Source of the DNA: Doris montereyensis
Lineage: Eukaryota > Mollusca > Gastropoda > Nudibranchia > Dorididae
Direction: 5' to 3'
Assembly: GCA_037039925.1 (NCBI GenBank)
Contig: JAXRKP010000015.1
Coordinates: 479,501 to 543,500 of the forward strand
DNA length: 64,000 nucleotides
A model generated the notes under the pieces. It saw only the letters and a program-made list of their open reading frames with translations, did no database searches and was not told where the DNA came from. Shown here piece by piece: positions 52,707 through 64,000 of the stretch. A program made the translations under genes and the position numbers. Position 1 is the first letter of the stretch. Every line of letters starts with the position of its first letter.

Positions 52707-54147
52707 ACGGGGGAAAAATGGATGACAGTGAAGAAAAAGATTCAAGAGATGATTTTCTTTCTCACAAAGAGGACAAGGATGAAAGTCAAGACCAAAGTGA
52801 GAACAACGCATCACATGAAAGCCAGGAGGAGGCTTCAGATGAGAGTATATTTAATCTGCCCAAAGTGGTGGAATCTGGTCTTGACAAAGATCCAGAAAAG
52901 TATCAGTTTAGCCCCCAGTTTCTGACCCCAAGATGCTCGTCCCAGAACTCAACCATTTGAATGCTCTTGCCAATTTAGACCCTAGCTCAAAATTCCCTGA
53001 TGCGCGCTTCGTGACATGAGGTTTGGTGCCAGTATTCCAGGGGAAGACGAGGCAAACAAGGTTTTTATGTGCCACTTATGTGACTTCAAAACTGCCTACG
53101 CCAATAGTTTGATGAATCATCAAGCAGTCCATTCTGATGTTCGGCCATGGGCTTGTGCCATGTGTGAATATGCAGCTAAGCGCAAACAAGACCTGAAGAA
53201 ACATTTGCACACAGTGCATGGGATGATGGTGGAGTCACCCATGTTGAAACCAATTCTACCCAGCAATGCTGGAGGTATTCCAAAGTTCCCTGGAATGAAT
53301 GATGGTCTCAAAGATCAGTATGTAGAAGGACTTAATTTGAAGAGATCTGCTTCCTCGGAGCAAGAGTTTCCATTTTATCCTGCGTCTTCTTCTGGTCACC
53401 AGCCTTTTGCTGCTAAAAGGATCAAAGAGGAATTTCCATCACTTGACATGATGTCTCCGCCTACCCATGATCGGAAAATACAAAGTGCATCAGAGGCAGA
53501 GGATTCACCAGATGACAATTTACCCATATGTTTTCCTACGTCAGTGTCTAAAGCAAATGAGTCTGCTCGAAGTAGAGAGAGCCCGTTATTCCCAGAACTA
53601 TTCCCGCACATGCCATCAAATCGGAAAACGGAGAGCCCAGCATGCCATATGGACCAACTATACCTTGGCAGGCCAAGAAACGAGATAAGTATCATGAAGC
53701 TGCCATGAGAGAGTGGGCTCAGTATTCAAAGGCCAGAGAGGGTATGATTTTTCCATCAGGGTTTATCAGAGAGAAAGGTCATATTGATTCTATGGGAGTG
53801 AAAGCCTCCTCTTTGGGCAGGGCCCATGATGATACTTTTAATCATTCTCTTTCAGACGAAGAGAGCAACGCTGATGAAACGCAAAACCAAACATTGTCAA
53901 ATGAATCGCTCAAACCCAATGAAACTGACAGGTCTATCTCTAGTAGTAGTACTGTCATCCATGCTCGTTCAAGTCAAACGCAGTCTGGTTTTATGTGTGA
54001 ACATTGCGACATCTTGTTTTTCCAACGTGCCATGTATCTCATGCACGTTGGATTGCATTCGCCCAACAATCCCTGGTGCTGTGCGGTGTGTGGACACTCT
54101 TTTCAGAGAAATACAGTTTTACATCCCATTTCATCAACCAGCATTGA
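52707..54147 (+). CDS. C2H2 zinc-finger protein with paired N- and C-terminal fingers (single coding exon, four frame breaks)
   Basis: After acceptor TTTTCTACAG (52697-52706), 11 bases precede ATG 52718. About 477 residues result: acidic N-terminus (MDDSEEKDSRDDF), fingers 1-2 (CHLCDFKTAYANSLMNHQAVH, CAMCEYAAKRKQDLKKHLHTVH), a long S/P/E-rich middle, then fingers 3-4 starting CEHCDILFFQRAMYLMH and CAVCGHSFQRN. All fit C-x2-C-x12-H-x3/4-H. A separate terminal pair is the layout of Hunchback/Ikaros factors, whose last pair mediates dimerisation; the specific family is inferred. Frame breaks lie at about 52925-52931, 53006-53012, 53635-53638 and 54117-54120. Each needs one added base, and after all four the length (1434) divides by three with stop TGA 54145-54147. 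Sequencing error is likeliest. AATAAA lies at 54652. Confidence 0.82.
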
Positions 54148-54690
54148 TCATTTTATATGAATTATAGTTTTTCGAATTCATTTTACTTGTTTATCATAAA
54201 AATTTCTTACAGACTTGTTTTACTGAAATATCAGGTTCTTTTTACATCCTGGTTAATGTGCTTTGGTGGAAGGGGTGGGACAAAGAGACATTTACGATAT
54301 GTTTTGACAAGACAACAGCTTTTCGGGGTTTTCTATATTATGCATTTATTGATTGTTTGTTTCTTTTGTATGGCCTGTGTGTTTACACATTTGCGTTTAC
54401 ATCGCATAGAATATATAAATGTATACAAGTAGTTGATGACTCTGACTACAGGTATTCTGTTTATCTCTTTTGTGTGTATTTGTGTAAGTTTGTATGTGTA
54501 GTAGTAAAAGTTTAAAAGTTGTTTATAATATTTTAATATAATACTTGAAAAATTCACCATTATATTAAATCATTGCTTAAAATACTATTTGTGACAAGTT
54601 TTCACATACAGTGATGTGCCATTTACTGTATCAGTAATATCTTTTCCAGACAATAAAATTTGTAGTTTGCCTCAATTATAAATACATATA
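54148..54690 (+). other. Probable 3' UTR of the zinc-finger gene
   Basis: AT-rich, no coding sequence of note. Canonical AATAAA at 54652-54657 followed by a T/G-rich stretch (TTTGTAGTTTGCC) suggests cleavage near 54675. Confidence 0.55.
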
Positions 54691-54717
54691 TGTAGATTGA
54701 AAAACTCTTGGTTTATC

Positions 54718-54790
54718 ATCTTGTTGATTCCTCTTAATTTACCACAAGATCACAGCACATGGTGGACGGGTCAATGAAACAAACAAATGA
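54718..54790 (-). repeat. Family C dispersed repeat, core only, inverted
   Basis: On the minus strand: GTTTCATTGACCCGTCCAC, ATGTGCTGTGATCTTGTGGT, AAATTAAGAGGAATCAACAAG. It is opposite in orientation to all copies left of 35 kb. Confidence 0.55.
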
Positions 54791-54799
54791 AAGTTTTGT

Positions 54800-55730
54800 T
54801 TTTATATACAGTCAAGCACGCATTTGCCGAGCACACGTTTGTTGAATTCACAGATTCTTCGAACAAACGGCATGGTCTGAACTTATTTCCTTTTTGTTCT
54901 TTACTTTTTTTTTCACGCAAAAACATTTTCATGGATTCTTCAAACTAATAATCTGCTGCTCAGACAATGTTGTTAGGCAATTTTTCCTCTCTCATTAATC
55001 TTAGGAGCCAGCCAGCTGACAACTAAACATAGCCCCCATGCTATGCTGACATCTGTCCATGAGGAAGGCTATTATTATTATTATTACATTGACATGTGTG
55101 TTGTAAGATTTGTACTATTACTGACCTAGTTGTACTATTACTGACCCACACCATGCTGTATTCTCACTTCCCCATCATGTCAAACTCTATACATCTTCAA
55201 TTACCTATCTATTTATAATACGCTGTTCACGATTCATCTCAAGTTTTTATAATAATTTTTTTACTGTAAGTTAGTAAGTAGGGTAGCTTCCCTAGTCACC
55301 TTACACATTCACATTTTCTCCAAATCATGGATTCCTTGAACTATATATCTGTTCGCCATGCAAGTTCAACAAATGCTTGTTGGACTGGAGATTTAAATGA
55401 AAAATAGTATGTTTGTCTCTAATACTATTATTTCTCTTGTCAAGGATTTGTCTATTTTCTAAGTTTTTTAAGTATAGTATAGCACAACTCTTTGTTCTTA
55501 CCCAACACAAGAGCATTACAGCATCTTATTCATAATGCTTTATTGAATTCTTGCCTCAGTCTATTAGTTTTGACAAAAGTATGATTAAAAATGGCTGTAT
55601 TGGTTTTATTAGTATTAGCAAACGGTTCTTTCAAACTCAAAGCCACTACGACTCATAGAACTGAACTATATCCTAGTTTCTGTAGCTTGAAGGGGAATGG
55701 GGATAAAACCTCCCTCGTGGACAATTTTCA
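54800..55730. other. Non-coding sequence, nothing recognised
   Basis: AT-rich. It holds a short TTATTATTATTA run near 55070 and a local duplication (TTGTACTATTACTGACC) near 55110-55145. No exon or RNA gene was recognised. Confidence 0.4.
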
Positions 55731-55739
55731 TTTTGACAG

Positions 55740-56290
55740 TATTAGCCTACTTTCCAATGGCATTGATTTACTTTCTTACTTTTACTTCCTCTCCGTTCCA
55801 TCTGAAACATACAACTGTGATGACACTCCTCCATCTCAACCTGTTCTGGGCCATTTTTCTCAATTCGACGGATGACCAACCTACTGTCCCTGACCTCTTC
55901 AACGGATCTTCTCCACGTCTTTTTATATCTGCCCCCTTGAGGGTTCAAGTCGAGTGACTGTCTGGTGATGTTGCCTTGTGACTTTCTCAAGGTGTGTCCA
56001 TTCCAACCCCACTTCCTAAGGGCTATCTGCTGGTTTATGAGATTCTGTTTGGGGCTTTTTCCAGAGGTCAAAATTGCTAATTTATTTCTGGCCATCGGAT
56101 CTTGGGGAGGTATTGTAGTTGTAGACACTTGTTGATGAAGGTCTGGAGTTTTGTGCTATTTTTCTTGATCACACGCCATGTTTCTGAGTCATAGAGAAGG
56201 CCAGATTTTGGATTTTTTTCCAATGGCATTACGTACATAGTACATGTATATGTTGTGTGCGCCATCATGTAAGTTTTAAAATGAAAATGT
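55740..56290 (-). mobile_element. RTE-like LINE, C-terminal domain fossil
   Basis: Minus-strand pieces are LLYDSETWRVIKKNSTKLQT, FINKCLQLQYLPKIRWPEI, then LINQQIALRKWGWNGHTLRK, NITRQSLDLNPQGGRYKKTW and RRSVEEV. This is the familiar SETW...RWPE...RKWRWIGHTLRK...NITRQALxWNPQG...TWRR series of invertebrate endonuclease-RT elements. Frame shifts occur around 56100 and 55800. Confidence 0.8.
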
Positions 56291-56299
56291 TCTCTCACA

Positions 56300-58330
56300 G
56301 TTACATACTTAAAAATGAGCAAGAAAAGGATCTGATTCCTTGAGAGGAAAAAGACATTGTTCATTATTATTTTTTATTTATTTTAGCCTATCTACACGTA
56401 TTTATATAAATGGTCTTCAAGGGGATACCTTAGTTTTTACTTGTCTTGAGTAAACATGTATATGTAAAAATATATTGTGAAATGAGGAGATAATGGTTCG
56501 GGACAACCTTGATTTTTTAATCTAGTGTTTTTCTTTTCTGATTGATTTGTCTCAATTTCAAGGTTGTGAAGATTCAATGGTTTGTAGTCTTAATTTAATT
56601 TTCTCTATTGTGGGCACAAAATACAAGTCGATTATTTTTTCTTTTTTTTTGGGGGGGGGGACTTGTTCTATTTTGTTCAGAATTTCATGGCCCCCTGGAG
56701 ACAAGAAAATGATCGCACCTTTTGGCTAAAGCTAACAATTGCATAAAGTAGTAAGTAGATGTTGGTATGTTAAAACTTAAAGGCAAGTTTCACTCTTGTT
56801 CAATCCCAAAAGCCTATTCACTGATTGTGTTCACACACATTATGTGTATCTCCATTTTGCTGACACATATGCATTTAAGCTTAAGTCTTTTTTTGCTTGT
56901 GTGTGTTTTTATTGGGGGGAAAGGGGGTGGGAGGTATACTGGAAGCAGGGGCTTGTACTGACTTTAAAAAAAAAAAAAATGTTTTCCATGGTTTAAATAT
57001 TTATGGACCAGGTCCTAAGTGACTGGTCTCATTTGCTTGTCAGTTTCATTTTTTCCTGTCTTAAATCAAATCATTCACTAGGTAAGAATACATGTTATGT
57101 ACTACAAGAAGTATATTAATATTAGTACTTATGTATGTGTGTAATCTCCTGTACCATAATTCAAACAGGTCGTGTCATGCAGACAAAATTGACATGGGAC
57201 CCTTTTCTGCCTGTGCTCAAAGAATCCGTCCCCAGTGTGTTAAGACAACATGGCTGAAAGCTCATTCAGGGGGTTTAATTCTTAGATTTACACTCTCTTG
57301 ACAACATTTGCCACATTTTAATTTCATACATTTGATAGTGGGGGGCATGCACTTTGAAAAGTCCAATTTAATATCAACGTACGTTTACATTTTTCGGATC
57401 TAATGTATTGATATCAATAGTGCTATTAGTAGCATTATATATATATATGAATTTCTTTTGTCTATGAAGCAACCATTTAAGTAGAACATTTTTACTGACA
57501 TTGGACAAATTTCATAAACTTTTGTTGTAGAAAGTATTTTTTATACATATACCATGTATAACATAAGATGTTGAGTTTGTTTACGAGTCAAATGTTTTTC
57601 TTATTTTGAATGACTGCTTGTCATCTTTATGTGCACTGCAATTTAAAAACAAAAGTAAAATAATATGTTTACACATGATTCATGAAGTGAATTAAAATTG
57701 GGCTCTTTACAGATATATGAGGTAATTGTATTTTTGTTTTAATTAAGTAGTCAAAGTTTGGACATTTCATCTTTGAACATGATCCCTGTAAAGAGCATGC
57801 AATTGATTGTGTACATTACATGACATGAAGAGGATTCATATCAAATGGCTCTCCTCAGAAATTATACACGTATCATGTCCATTAATAATACATTTTTATA
57901 TACCTCTTTTCATATTTGATCATTTTCTGGATCATTCCATTGAAATTATAAAATGTGTGGGGGTTTTTTATTCGGCCAATACAGTTTGGTTTTCTTGTTT
58001 ACTTGCTTCAATGGAGCATGACCATATACTTTACTTGTATTCATGGCATTATTTTGATAGTTACAATTTCATGTTTCTATTATGATTGTAAATATTGTTT
58101 GATAGGTCATATCATCCTTCACTCTACGCAGTATTTTTAATAAATTGTATGTATCTTATCTATGTATTAATGTATCTTTACCTATGTATCTATCTGTCTA
58201 CTATCTATCTACCTATAATATCTTATGGGTTAATTTGAGCTGTATATTTTATTTCTTGTTTGCTTTTCTGTTTGTGGCATATGAATATAATAACATATAC
58301 TGTAAGTGGTTGTAAAATAAATTGTCATAC
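56300..58330. other. Non-coding sequence, nothing recognised
   Basis: AT-rich, with homopolymers (T8 then G10 near 56650; A13 near 56970), a TA tract near 57440 and TATC/TACC words near 58150-58220. The short hydrophobic frames at 56767-57301 and 57807-58140 have no motif or splice context. Confidence 0.4.
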
Positions 58331-58338
58331 GGCAATAG

Positions 58339-58923
58339 GCGGTCTAAGAACGTGTCGCCTAACATCACGGTTGGTCTCCCAGCACGCTATCTCAGGAAAC
58401 ATAATTTTTTCTATATAAATTGGCTATTTAACAACACGCTTTAACAGACACCTTACTCGTCAAAGTTGTCAAGACAGATGGATTTTTTCATAGATTTTAA
58501 ATATGAAGGCATTTAAATTAAATTAGCCTCTCAGCTGTAGTGTAATAAACAGATACTTATAATGGAGTTTCTCCCTCCACCCCGCCATATGGCAATATTG
58601 CCAATTTCATCCACCTGGGCCAAGCAAACAATGGTCATGGTCTTGCATATGATAATATGTTGTAAACGATGCATTGTGCATGCAAAACGAAAAATGGTCT
58701 AAATTCATCATTGCTCACGTTGCAAAAACTATCCAGGTAAATCGTTGTCAATAATTCAAAGATACGTGTCCAACTTATTTGTTGTTAATGAATGAGAAAA
58801 CTATCATACATGATTCGTTGCTTGTTTTTCAGTTAGTAGTGGATGGCCGGCTACCTAAAGTTCTGTCTGCTTTCATTTCAAGCATGATTTTTCAATCTCC
58901 CAAAGGCTGTGTTCTTAGACCGC
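58339..58923. mobile_element. Candidate MITE with GCGGTCTAAGAAC ends
   Basis: GCGGTCTAAGAAC at 58339-58351 and its exact inverse GTTCTTAGACCGC at 58911-58923 bound 585 bp without coding sequence. Flanking duplications were not clear (TAG to the left, TAC to the right). Confidence 0.5.
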
Positions 58924-59099
58924 TACTTCTCTCTGTATAAATGTGTTTGCTTGAGAACCATCAGGCACATTTCTTTACTACTAAAAGGATGCAAGCTTGA
59001 AGTTTAACATACCTGTTCTCAAGAAAAAGCTTAATTGCCGGGTAAACACACATCCTTTGGTCGCAGAAAAAAGTTAGTTTTTATATGCATAATAAAAAA

Positions 59100-59322
59100 T
59101 AAATTAGTGCCGTCTGTAAGGGCACTGAACTGAAAGGTGTCGCACCTGGCATTCCAATTTCTCTAGAGAAGTCACCCATGTTGTTCAAGTGAGCAATTGT
59201 GTTGAATTAGGGTAAATTTTCTTGCCCGCGGAAAAAAACTAAATGCTTGAAATGGGACTCGAACCCAGTACCTCTGGGTCACAGTGCAATGCATTTAACC
59301 ACTCTGCCATCTCGTCCCCTTA
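59100..59322 (-). mobile_element. tRNA-derived SINE with well-preserved promoter boxes
   Basis: On the minus strand the head reads GAGATGGCAGAGTGGTTAAA (A-box TGGCAGAGTGG) and, 30 bp on, GGTACTGGGTTCGAGTCCC (a perfect B-box GGTTCGAGTCC). The 3' side does not close an acceptor stem, so it is a SINE head of Leu/Ser-tRNA type and not a tRNA gene. The body runs to about 59100. This family differs from the intronic SINEs. Confidence 0.75.
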
Positions 59323-59329
59323 TATGCAT

Positions 59330-61040
59330 ACAATGTTTTTATGGGAGCTCAATTGGAGATGATCATATTATGCAGAAGGTCTGATAGTAAAAGGTATCGT
59401 GCAATTTTATTGATTTCACCCCTTGATTATCACCCTCTTACTACACATATACAGATTTGAGAGTCAATCACCGAAGGCCTTTACTTTGAATATTAAGCCC
59501 CACTCTCACACCCTTACTGTTTGTCAGCCACATTTGTCTGTCATCTGTCCTAGTCTTTTCAGTTCCATTGATCGTATTCTCCCTTTACTGTTGTAGCCAA
59601 TCATATCGCAGTATACTATCTAAATCATAATCATTGAGGTGTGTTTCGGACATACGATTGATAAGTTTGCGATCAATGGGATAAAGTCTGGACAGTCAGT
59701 TTTTGATCATAGAGACTAGGAGAGATAGACAATATATCATGTCTGACACCTCCATCTTACTAGTCTTCAGAAATATGTGGAAGCTAGACAGGACATAAGA
59801 AGACTGGCTCATCTGTTCTTGTGTTGTTCTCTACAGTGTGTTATCTGTTGTCATTGTTATTTCTGACAAAGGTGTCACCAACTACTTGACATGACACCCA
59901 TTTTTAGGTCAATAATAGATATGTATGAAATTGCATTACAGACAAAAGGCTTGCTTTAAACATGTTGACCATGTCTTTACACACTGTTTTTATATTATTA
60001 TATAGTAAAAATTTGGTCTATAGATGTAAGTGTGTGTTAACACAGAGTGTGCTTTTATGCAGCATGCTTTTACTTGGCGACTACTGTACCAAAGATGCAC
60101 TGTACCTAAGAGAATAATACACAAAAGTGAAAATAAAATATAATGGACTCTTTTCTTTCAGGGGCAAATGGTGGGGTTTCTTATTTCCCACATTTGGGAC
60201 CTACATATTTGTATTTTTATTTTTTTTACACTGCCCACCAATTTTATTTTCATACAACGGAGCAGAATATTCAGTACTTTTCGCACAGATAATTTTCGGG
60301 CCGTGCAGCATTTGTGTTTCCATGACATGTGGAAACTTAAGTGAGTTGTACATGTACTTACGTCTACATTTGTCCCTCGTGAACGATATTGAGATAGATA
60401 ACACATAGCTTTGTTACTTTAACAAAGTTGTACATTTTTTGAACAAAACAGAAATTTTGGTCCATGAAATTGTCAAAAAAAGAGAAAAACCTTTGTGTTT
60501 ACTTCTACTGCAATTTGAAGCATTTAGAGCTTGATGAAGGAAAGTAGTGCAAATATTTTAGGCGTTTTGTTGCAGCTGAATGTCTTTGTACTCTGGCAAA
60601 AATACATTCTGGAGACTTTGATTATGTCTTGATAAGTTGTCAGAGGTCGGAAGTGTATAACCTTTATTGACACTGGGACTGCGCATCTCTCCATTCTTTC
60701 TCCAAGCAAATGCCTTACATTGAGGAAAAATTCATGCGCTGCGCAGATTTTTAGTTAACGGAATATTCAGTATGCTGTAAATTTAGTCAGTGGAAACGGA
60801 AGCAAACAAAACATTGGGAACAAATAAAAATAATGCCGTGCGAAAAGGGCTGAATATTTTGCTCCATAAAATCAGGGCTTTATTCTGTTTTCACAATGAA
60901 AGTGATTGTATTTGCAGTCAGGATAATAGAACAATTTACTTGGGGGGGGGGGGGGGGGAGGACCTGAAATGATATGTTTTGCTTTTGGGTTTAGGTTTTT
61001 TGCTTTTAGTATGTACATGACTAACTGTCTAAATACATTC
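59330..61040. other. Non-coding sequence, nothing recognised
   Basis: AT-rich. A poly-G run of about 18 lies at 60942-60958. Short frames at 60127-60408 and 60790-60972 have no motif. Related phrases (GGAATATTCAGTA and GCGCAGATTTT versus GAATATTCAGTACTTTTCGC) near 60268 and 60760 hint at a diverged local duplication. Confidence 0.35.
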
Positions 61041-61048
61041 ATCCATTG

Positions 61049-61075
61049 GTTACCATGGAAACGGCCGCCATCTTG
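61049..61075. promoter_or_regulatory. X-box (RFX) plus YY1-type composite motif, second copy
   Basis: GTTACCATGGAAAC (61049-61062) is directly followed by GGCCGCCATCTTG (61063-61075). 23 consecutive bases are identical with 38770-38792. The flanks share only loose similarity (for example ACATTTTGA.AAAAA further downstream). Confidence 0.45.
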
Positions 61076-61910
61076 GATTTTGACTCAATTTTCAAAATCT
61101 ATCTCCTCCCTTAGTTATGAATAAAATCACTCAAAACCTGTGCAGATTGTCTTTTCCATTCAATATCTAAAAAATGGCTTTCAGTTTTTTTTCGACATTT
61201 TGGATATTTTTTTATTAATGAATTTTTGGAAAATACTATATATCGTGAATGTACAAAAACGTTTACAATAGTATATAAGAAAACGACGTCTTTCTGTTTA
61301 ACATTGACAAGTGAAACTTGTGTGCCAAATATAATACAAATCGTTCAGTAAATGGCGGAGGAGATAGAATTTTAGTGTGGAAAAACTACATTTTGAAAAA
61401 AATGCAAGTAAAAAAATCAACAGAAAATAACACAAAACAAACGCTTCAAACGGGTTTCCCTTGTTGTAGCAGCCCCTTACTCTTTCGACAGTCTCTGGCA
61501 TAGTTACTTATGTAAATAGGATTATAAATCTCGGTTTAGATGTGCACTGTTGTGAAAACAGACGTCGAAATGACCAGTTTTTTGTTTTTTTCCTTTATGT
61601 CCTATGCTTGTGCGCGCGTGATTACATACACGCTGACGCGCAACGCCTCTTATATCAGACAGCGATGGGAGAAGTGCAGAACGTCAGTGTCAGCAAAACA
61701 AGGTCAAATAGTGTGTTGCCACATTTGGCGATTAGCCGCCAATATACAGGTTTTTACTGCCATTTTCTCAGTTAGTGTTAGGTTTGTAAAAAAAAATTAT
61801 ACGTCATGTGGACATTTTTCTGCCATGAACTTGTAGATAAATGATCTTTACCTGAATATGCAAAGAACAGAAAATCAACCTTTTGGTCCAAAACTCGCCA
61901 GTCCAGGCCC

Positions 61911-61934
61911 CCCCCCCCCCCCCCCCCCCCCCCT
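61911..61934. repeat. Poly-C run, about 24 bp
   Basis: An uninterrupted C homopolymer. Its true length is unreliable in any assembly. Confidence 0.9.
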
Positions 61935-62034
61935 TAAACATGAGGCTCTCTCTACTCCACTCTACCGAACATATCCCCATCCCTGTGGTTGTTTTTGATC
62001 CACTTGGCCAAATGGCTGTGCAGGAGGTTGGCGG

Positions 62035-62165
62035 GCACGATTGGTAGGTCCCGCTTCTTTTCTTTCACGTTTTCACTCATCTTTCATCTTGCTGTTTACT
62101 CTTATTCACTCTGAGATCACTGCATATGGTGGACAGGGTAAATATCAATGAAACAAACCAAATAG
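62035..62165 (-). repeat. Family C dispersed repeat, inverted
   Basis: On the minus strand: GTTTCATTGATATTTACCCTG, CACCATATGCAGTGATCTCA, GAGTAAACAGCAAGATGAAAG and GCGGGACCTACCAATCGTGC. Nearly full length. Confidence 0.6.
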
Positions 62166-62169
62166 CTGC

Positions 62170-63900
62170 GGATTGCTTGTGTAACAGACATTTTCTGATC
62201 ATGCCCAATCACTCTTGCTGACTATTGATAAGAAATATTGGACATTACAGTTTAGTAGCTTTTGGTGACACATGACCTTATGTTGGACAAATCAACATAC
62301 AGTTCACAACAAAGATAGATAGACAATATAGTGAGAAAAGCAACTAAGATTTTGTATTGCCATTCATCATACCTTTCATCACAGTGTCTGCTGTTGACTC
62401 ATCATTTGTTTTCAATAAAGGGGGTCTGTTGAAGAAATTTTAGCTTACTTTTTGGCTAAAGTGATCAGATTGTGCATTTAATAATGTAAATGTTATAATT
62501 TTTAATGTAATGTTAATAATGCTAGTATACAGCATAAAATTTGCCTGACAAATAACACATGCATTTGTCCAAAACATGCTTTTAGTGGCCACTAATGTTT
62601 GAACAAGATTAGGAACTAAAATAAATCGTTTCTTGGTAGTCATTAGTAAGTAAAGCCCATAGAGCCAGAGCTTATCGGTTTCAATAATGTAAACATGAAC
62701 AGGTGATAATAATCACCTCCTGGACATGACGCGAGTCTGACACAGGACCTCATGACCCCCAATCCGGCAACTGAACATCTTTGAAGGTACATATGTTTAT
62801 GATTTTCATTTGGATTTTATGTAAAACTAATTGTATTAATGTATTATTATAATATTATGAGAACCCTACCTTGAGTATAATGTTTACAATAATATAATGC
62901 AGAGCTTTCTGCTGTTAACTTTACTGCTGTTTTTTTGGGTTTTTTGTTTCCATGTTTGCCATTCTCTCAATGCTTGTCACCATATCACATCATATCTGTC
63001 ATCACCCCTTGCCAAAGGTTTCGAATACCATGCATTTTATGTTTTTTTTTATCTCAGGGAGATTCACCAGGTGCCAAATGTCATTTGGAGGTTAAATGGC
63101 CAATGCATTCATAAAATAGAAATCGAATTCCCCTTAATCACACAATTTACTAATATAGCAAAAGCATTACCCCCATATCGTAGAACTGTATTTTAAATTA
63201 ATTATTTGATTAATGAAATTAATAATAATAATAATAATAATAGTAGGATGATTTAAGATAATAATAACACATCTAATATTGAAAGTAATAATAATGATGG
63301 AGCTGGGGAAGAAAACTTGTATCAATAAATACAATGTGAAAAACACTTAAAATCACTGAAAATTTCATCCAGTTTTACCCCACTAGTTTATGTATTAAGT
63401 TTTTTTTTTATTGTGCACAATTTATGAAATAAATATAAAATAAGAGCAATATATGAACATTGTGTGTGTAGATGGTGAAGAAAATCAATTCTACTAATTC
63501 TAGTAAATTCTACTGAAGATCACATTAGGAGGGAAACGACTTTAGTGCATGCTTTATCGATCAGTGCCTGGATCATAGTGTGAAGAATGTTTTCCCTTTT
63601 TTGGACCTGTTATTGTTAAGCATATGACTTATTTGTTTGTCATTGTTTTTGTTTCTGTTTTTCTCTCTTTCATTTAAAAGTTTGATTTTGTATCTAGCTC
63701 ACAACTGAGCTCACTACGTATCATTCGGAATAGATACATGTACTTCAAACTTGTAATCATTGTAATGATAATAGTACCAATAGGCCTAATTAAAACAATA
63801 TTAATGAGATCGGTTTAATATAAAAAGGTCACATTTTAGACACGTCAATAAGTCTATTATTAGAGAAGAATAGAAAATGCATTCAGATGATGAAGTAGAT
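62170..63900. other. Non-coding sequence, nothing recognised
   Basis: AT-rich with an (AAT)n stretch near 63222-63242. The 99-residue frame at 62897-63196 has a hydrophobic start but no family resemblance or gene context. Confidence 0.4.
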
Positions 63901-63907
63901 GATGAAG

Positions 63908-64000
63908 TATGAGAGAGAAAGTATTCACAGTATTTTCACAATTACAAGTGTGAGAGAGAAAGCATTCACAGTATTTTCACAATTACAAGTATGAGAGAGA
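63908..64000. repeat. 41-bp tandem repeat running off the window
   Basis: Units start at 63908, 63949 and 63990 (GAGAGAGAAAGTATTCACAG, TATTTTCACAATTACAAG). At least two full units are present, and the array continues past the right edge. Confidence 0.85.

Noticed and set aside
53120..53695. Minus-strand frames of 63 and 99 residues
   Set aside because: Shadows of the zinc-finger coding exon.
55591..55957. Plus-strand frames of 86-94 residues
   Set aside because: Antisense shadows of the LINE C-terminal fossil on the minus strand.
59230..59322. Possible tRNA-Leu/Ser gene (minus strand)
   Set aside because: A- and B-boxes are good, but the acceptor stem does not close and a SINE body follows the B-box.
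62897..63196. 99-residue frame with a hydrophobic start that could pass for a signal peptide
   Set aside because: T-rich DNA gives Leu/Phe runs by chance; no promoter, splice or family support.

Overview
The window is eukaryotic, intron-rich, AT-rich and full of repeats. The repeat repertoire is RTE-like, Rex1/Babar-like and L1/Tx1-like LINE fossils, tRNA-derived SINEs, several minisatellites and long GA/CT tracts. Together with the gene content this suggests a marine invertebrate, most likely a mollusc and probably a gastropod. That is an inference from style; no species marker is visible.

Layout. 1-340: probable last exon of an unidentified plus-strand gene, followed by a 1.3 kb minisatellite (515-1805). 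2.9-12.7 kb: a nested graveyard of LINE pieces in both orientations, interrupted by a TIR element and GA/CT tracts. 12.98-18.65 kb: AT-rich sequence with no recognised gene. 18.7-20.77 kb: a 33-bp minisatellite. 20.82-38.26 kb, minus strand: the main gene, a nucleobindin (NUCB) reconstructed here as ten coding exons. They encode a signal peptide, the conserved LPY/YLKQVVE region, a basic coiled coil, two EF-hands and a C-terminal Q/P/H-rich tail, about 501 residues in all. Its introns carry SINEs, a piggyBac-type MITE, a second minisatellite and many copies of a dispersed repeat, called family C here. 38.3-39.5 kb: probable NUCB upstream region. 39.9-51.75 kb: a cluster of four copies of an apparently undescribed TIR element (termini GGCAGGTTTCAC, about 2 kb). 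One copy sits inside another, and two carry TTAA-flanked piggyBac-type insertions. 52.7-54.15 kb, plus strand: a single-exon C2H2 zinc-finger gene with fingers arranged as an N-terminal and a C-terminal pair. 54.2-64 kb: mostly non-coding, with a LINE C-terminal fossil, a SINE, a candidate MITE and low-complexity runs.

The two recognisable genes are divergently transcribed, separated by the transposon cluster. NUCB should make a secreted or Golgi/ER calcium-binding protein; the zinc-finger gene should make a nuclear DNA-binding protein. Nothing suggests a shared pathway. Both reading frames are broken by single missing bases, three in NUCB and four in the zinc-finger gene. Most lie in homopolymers, and each fits a one-base repair that restores conserved residues and intron phase. 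Assembly error is therefore more likely than gene death, though this cannot be proved from sequence alone.
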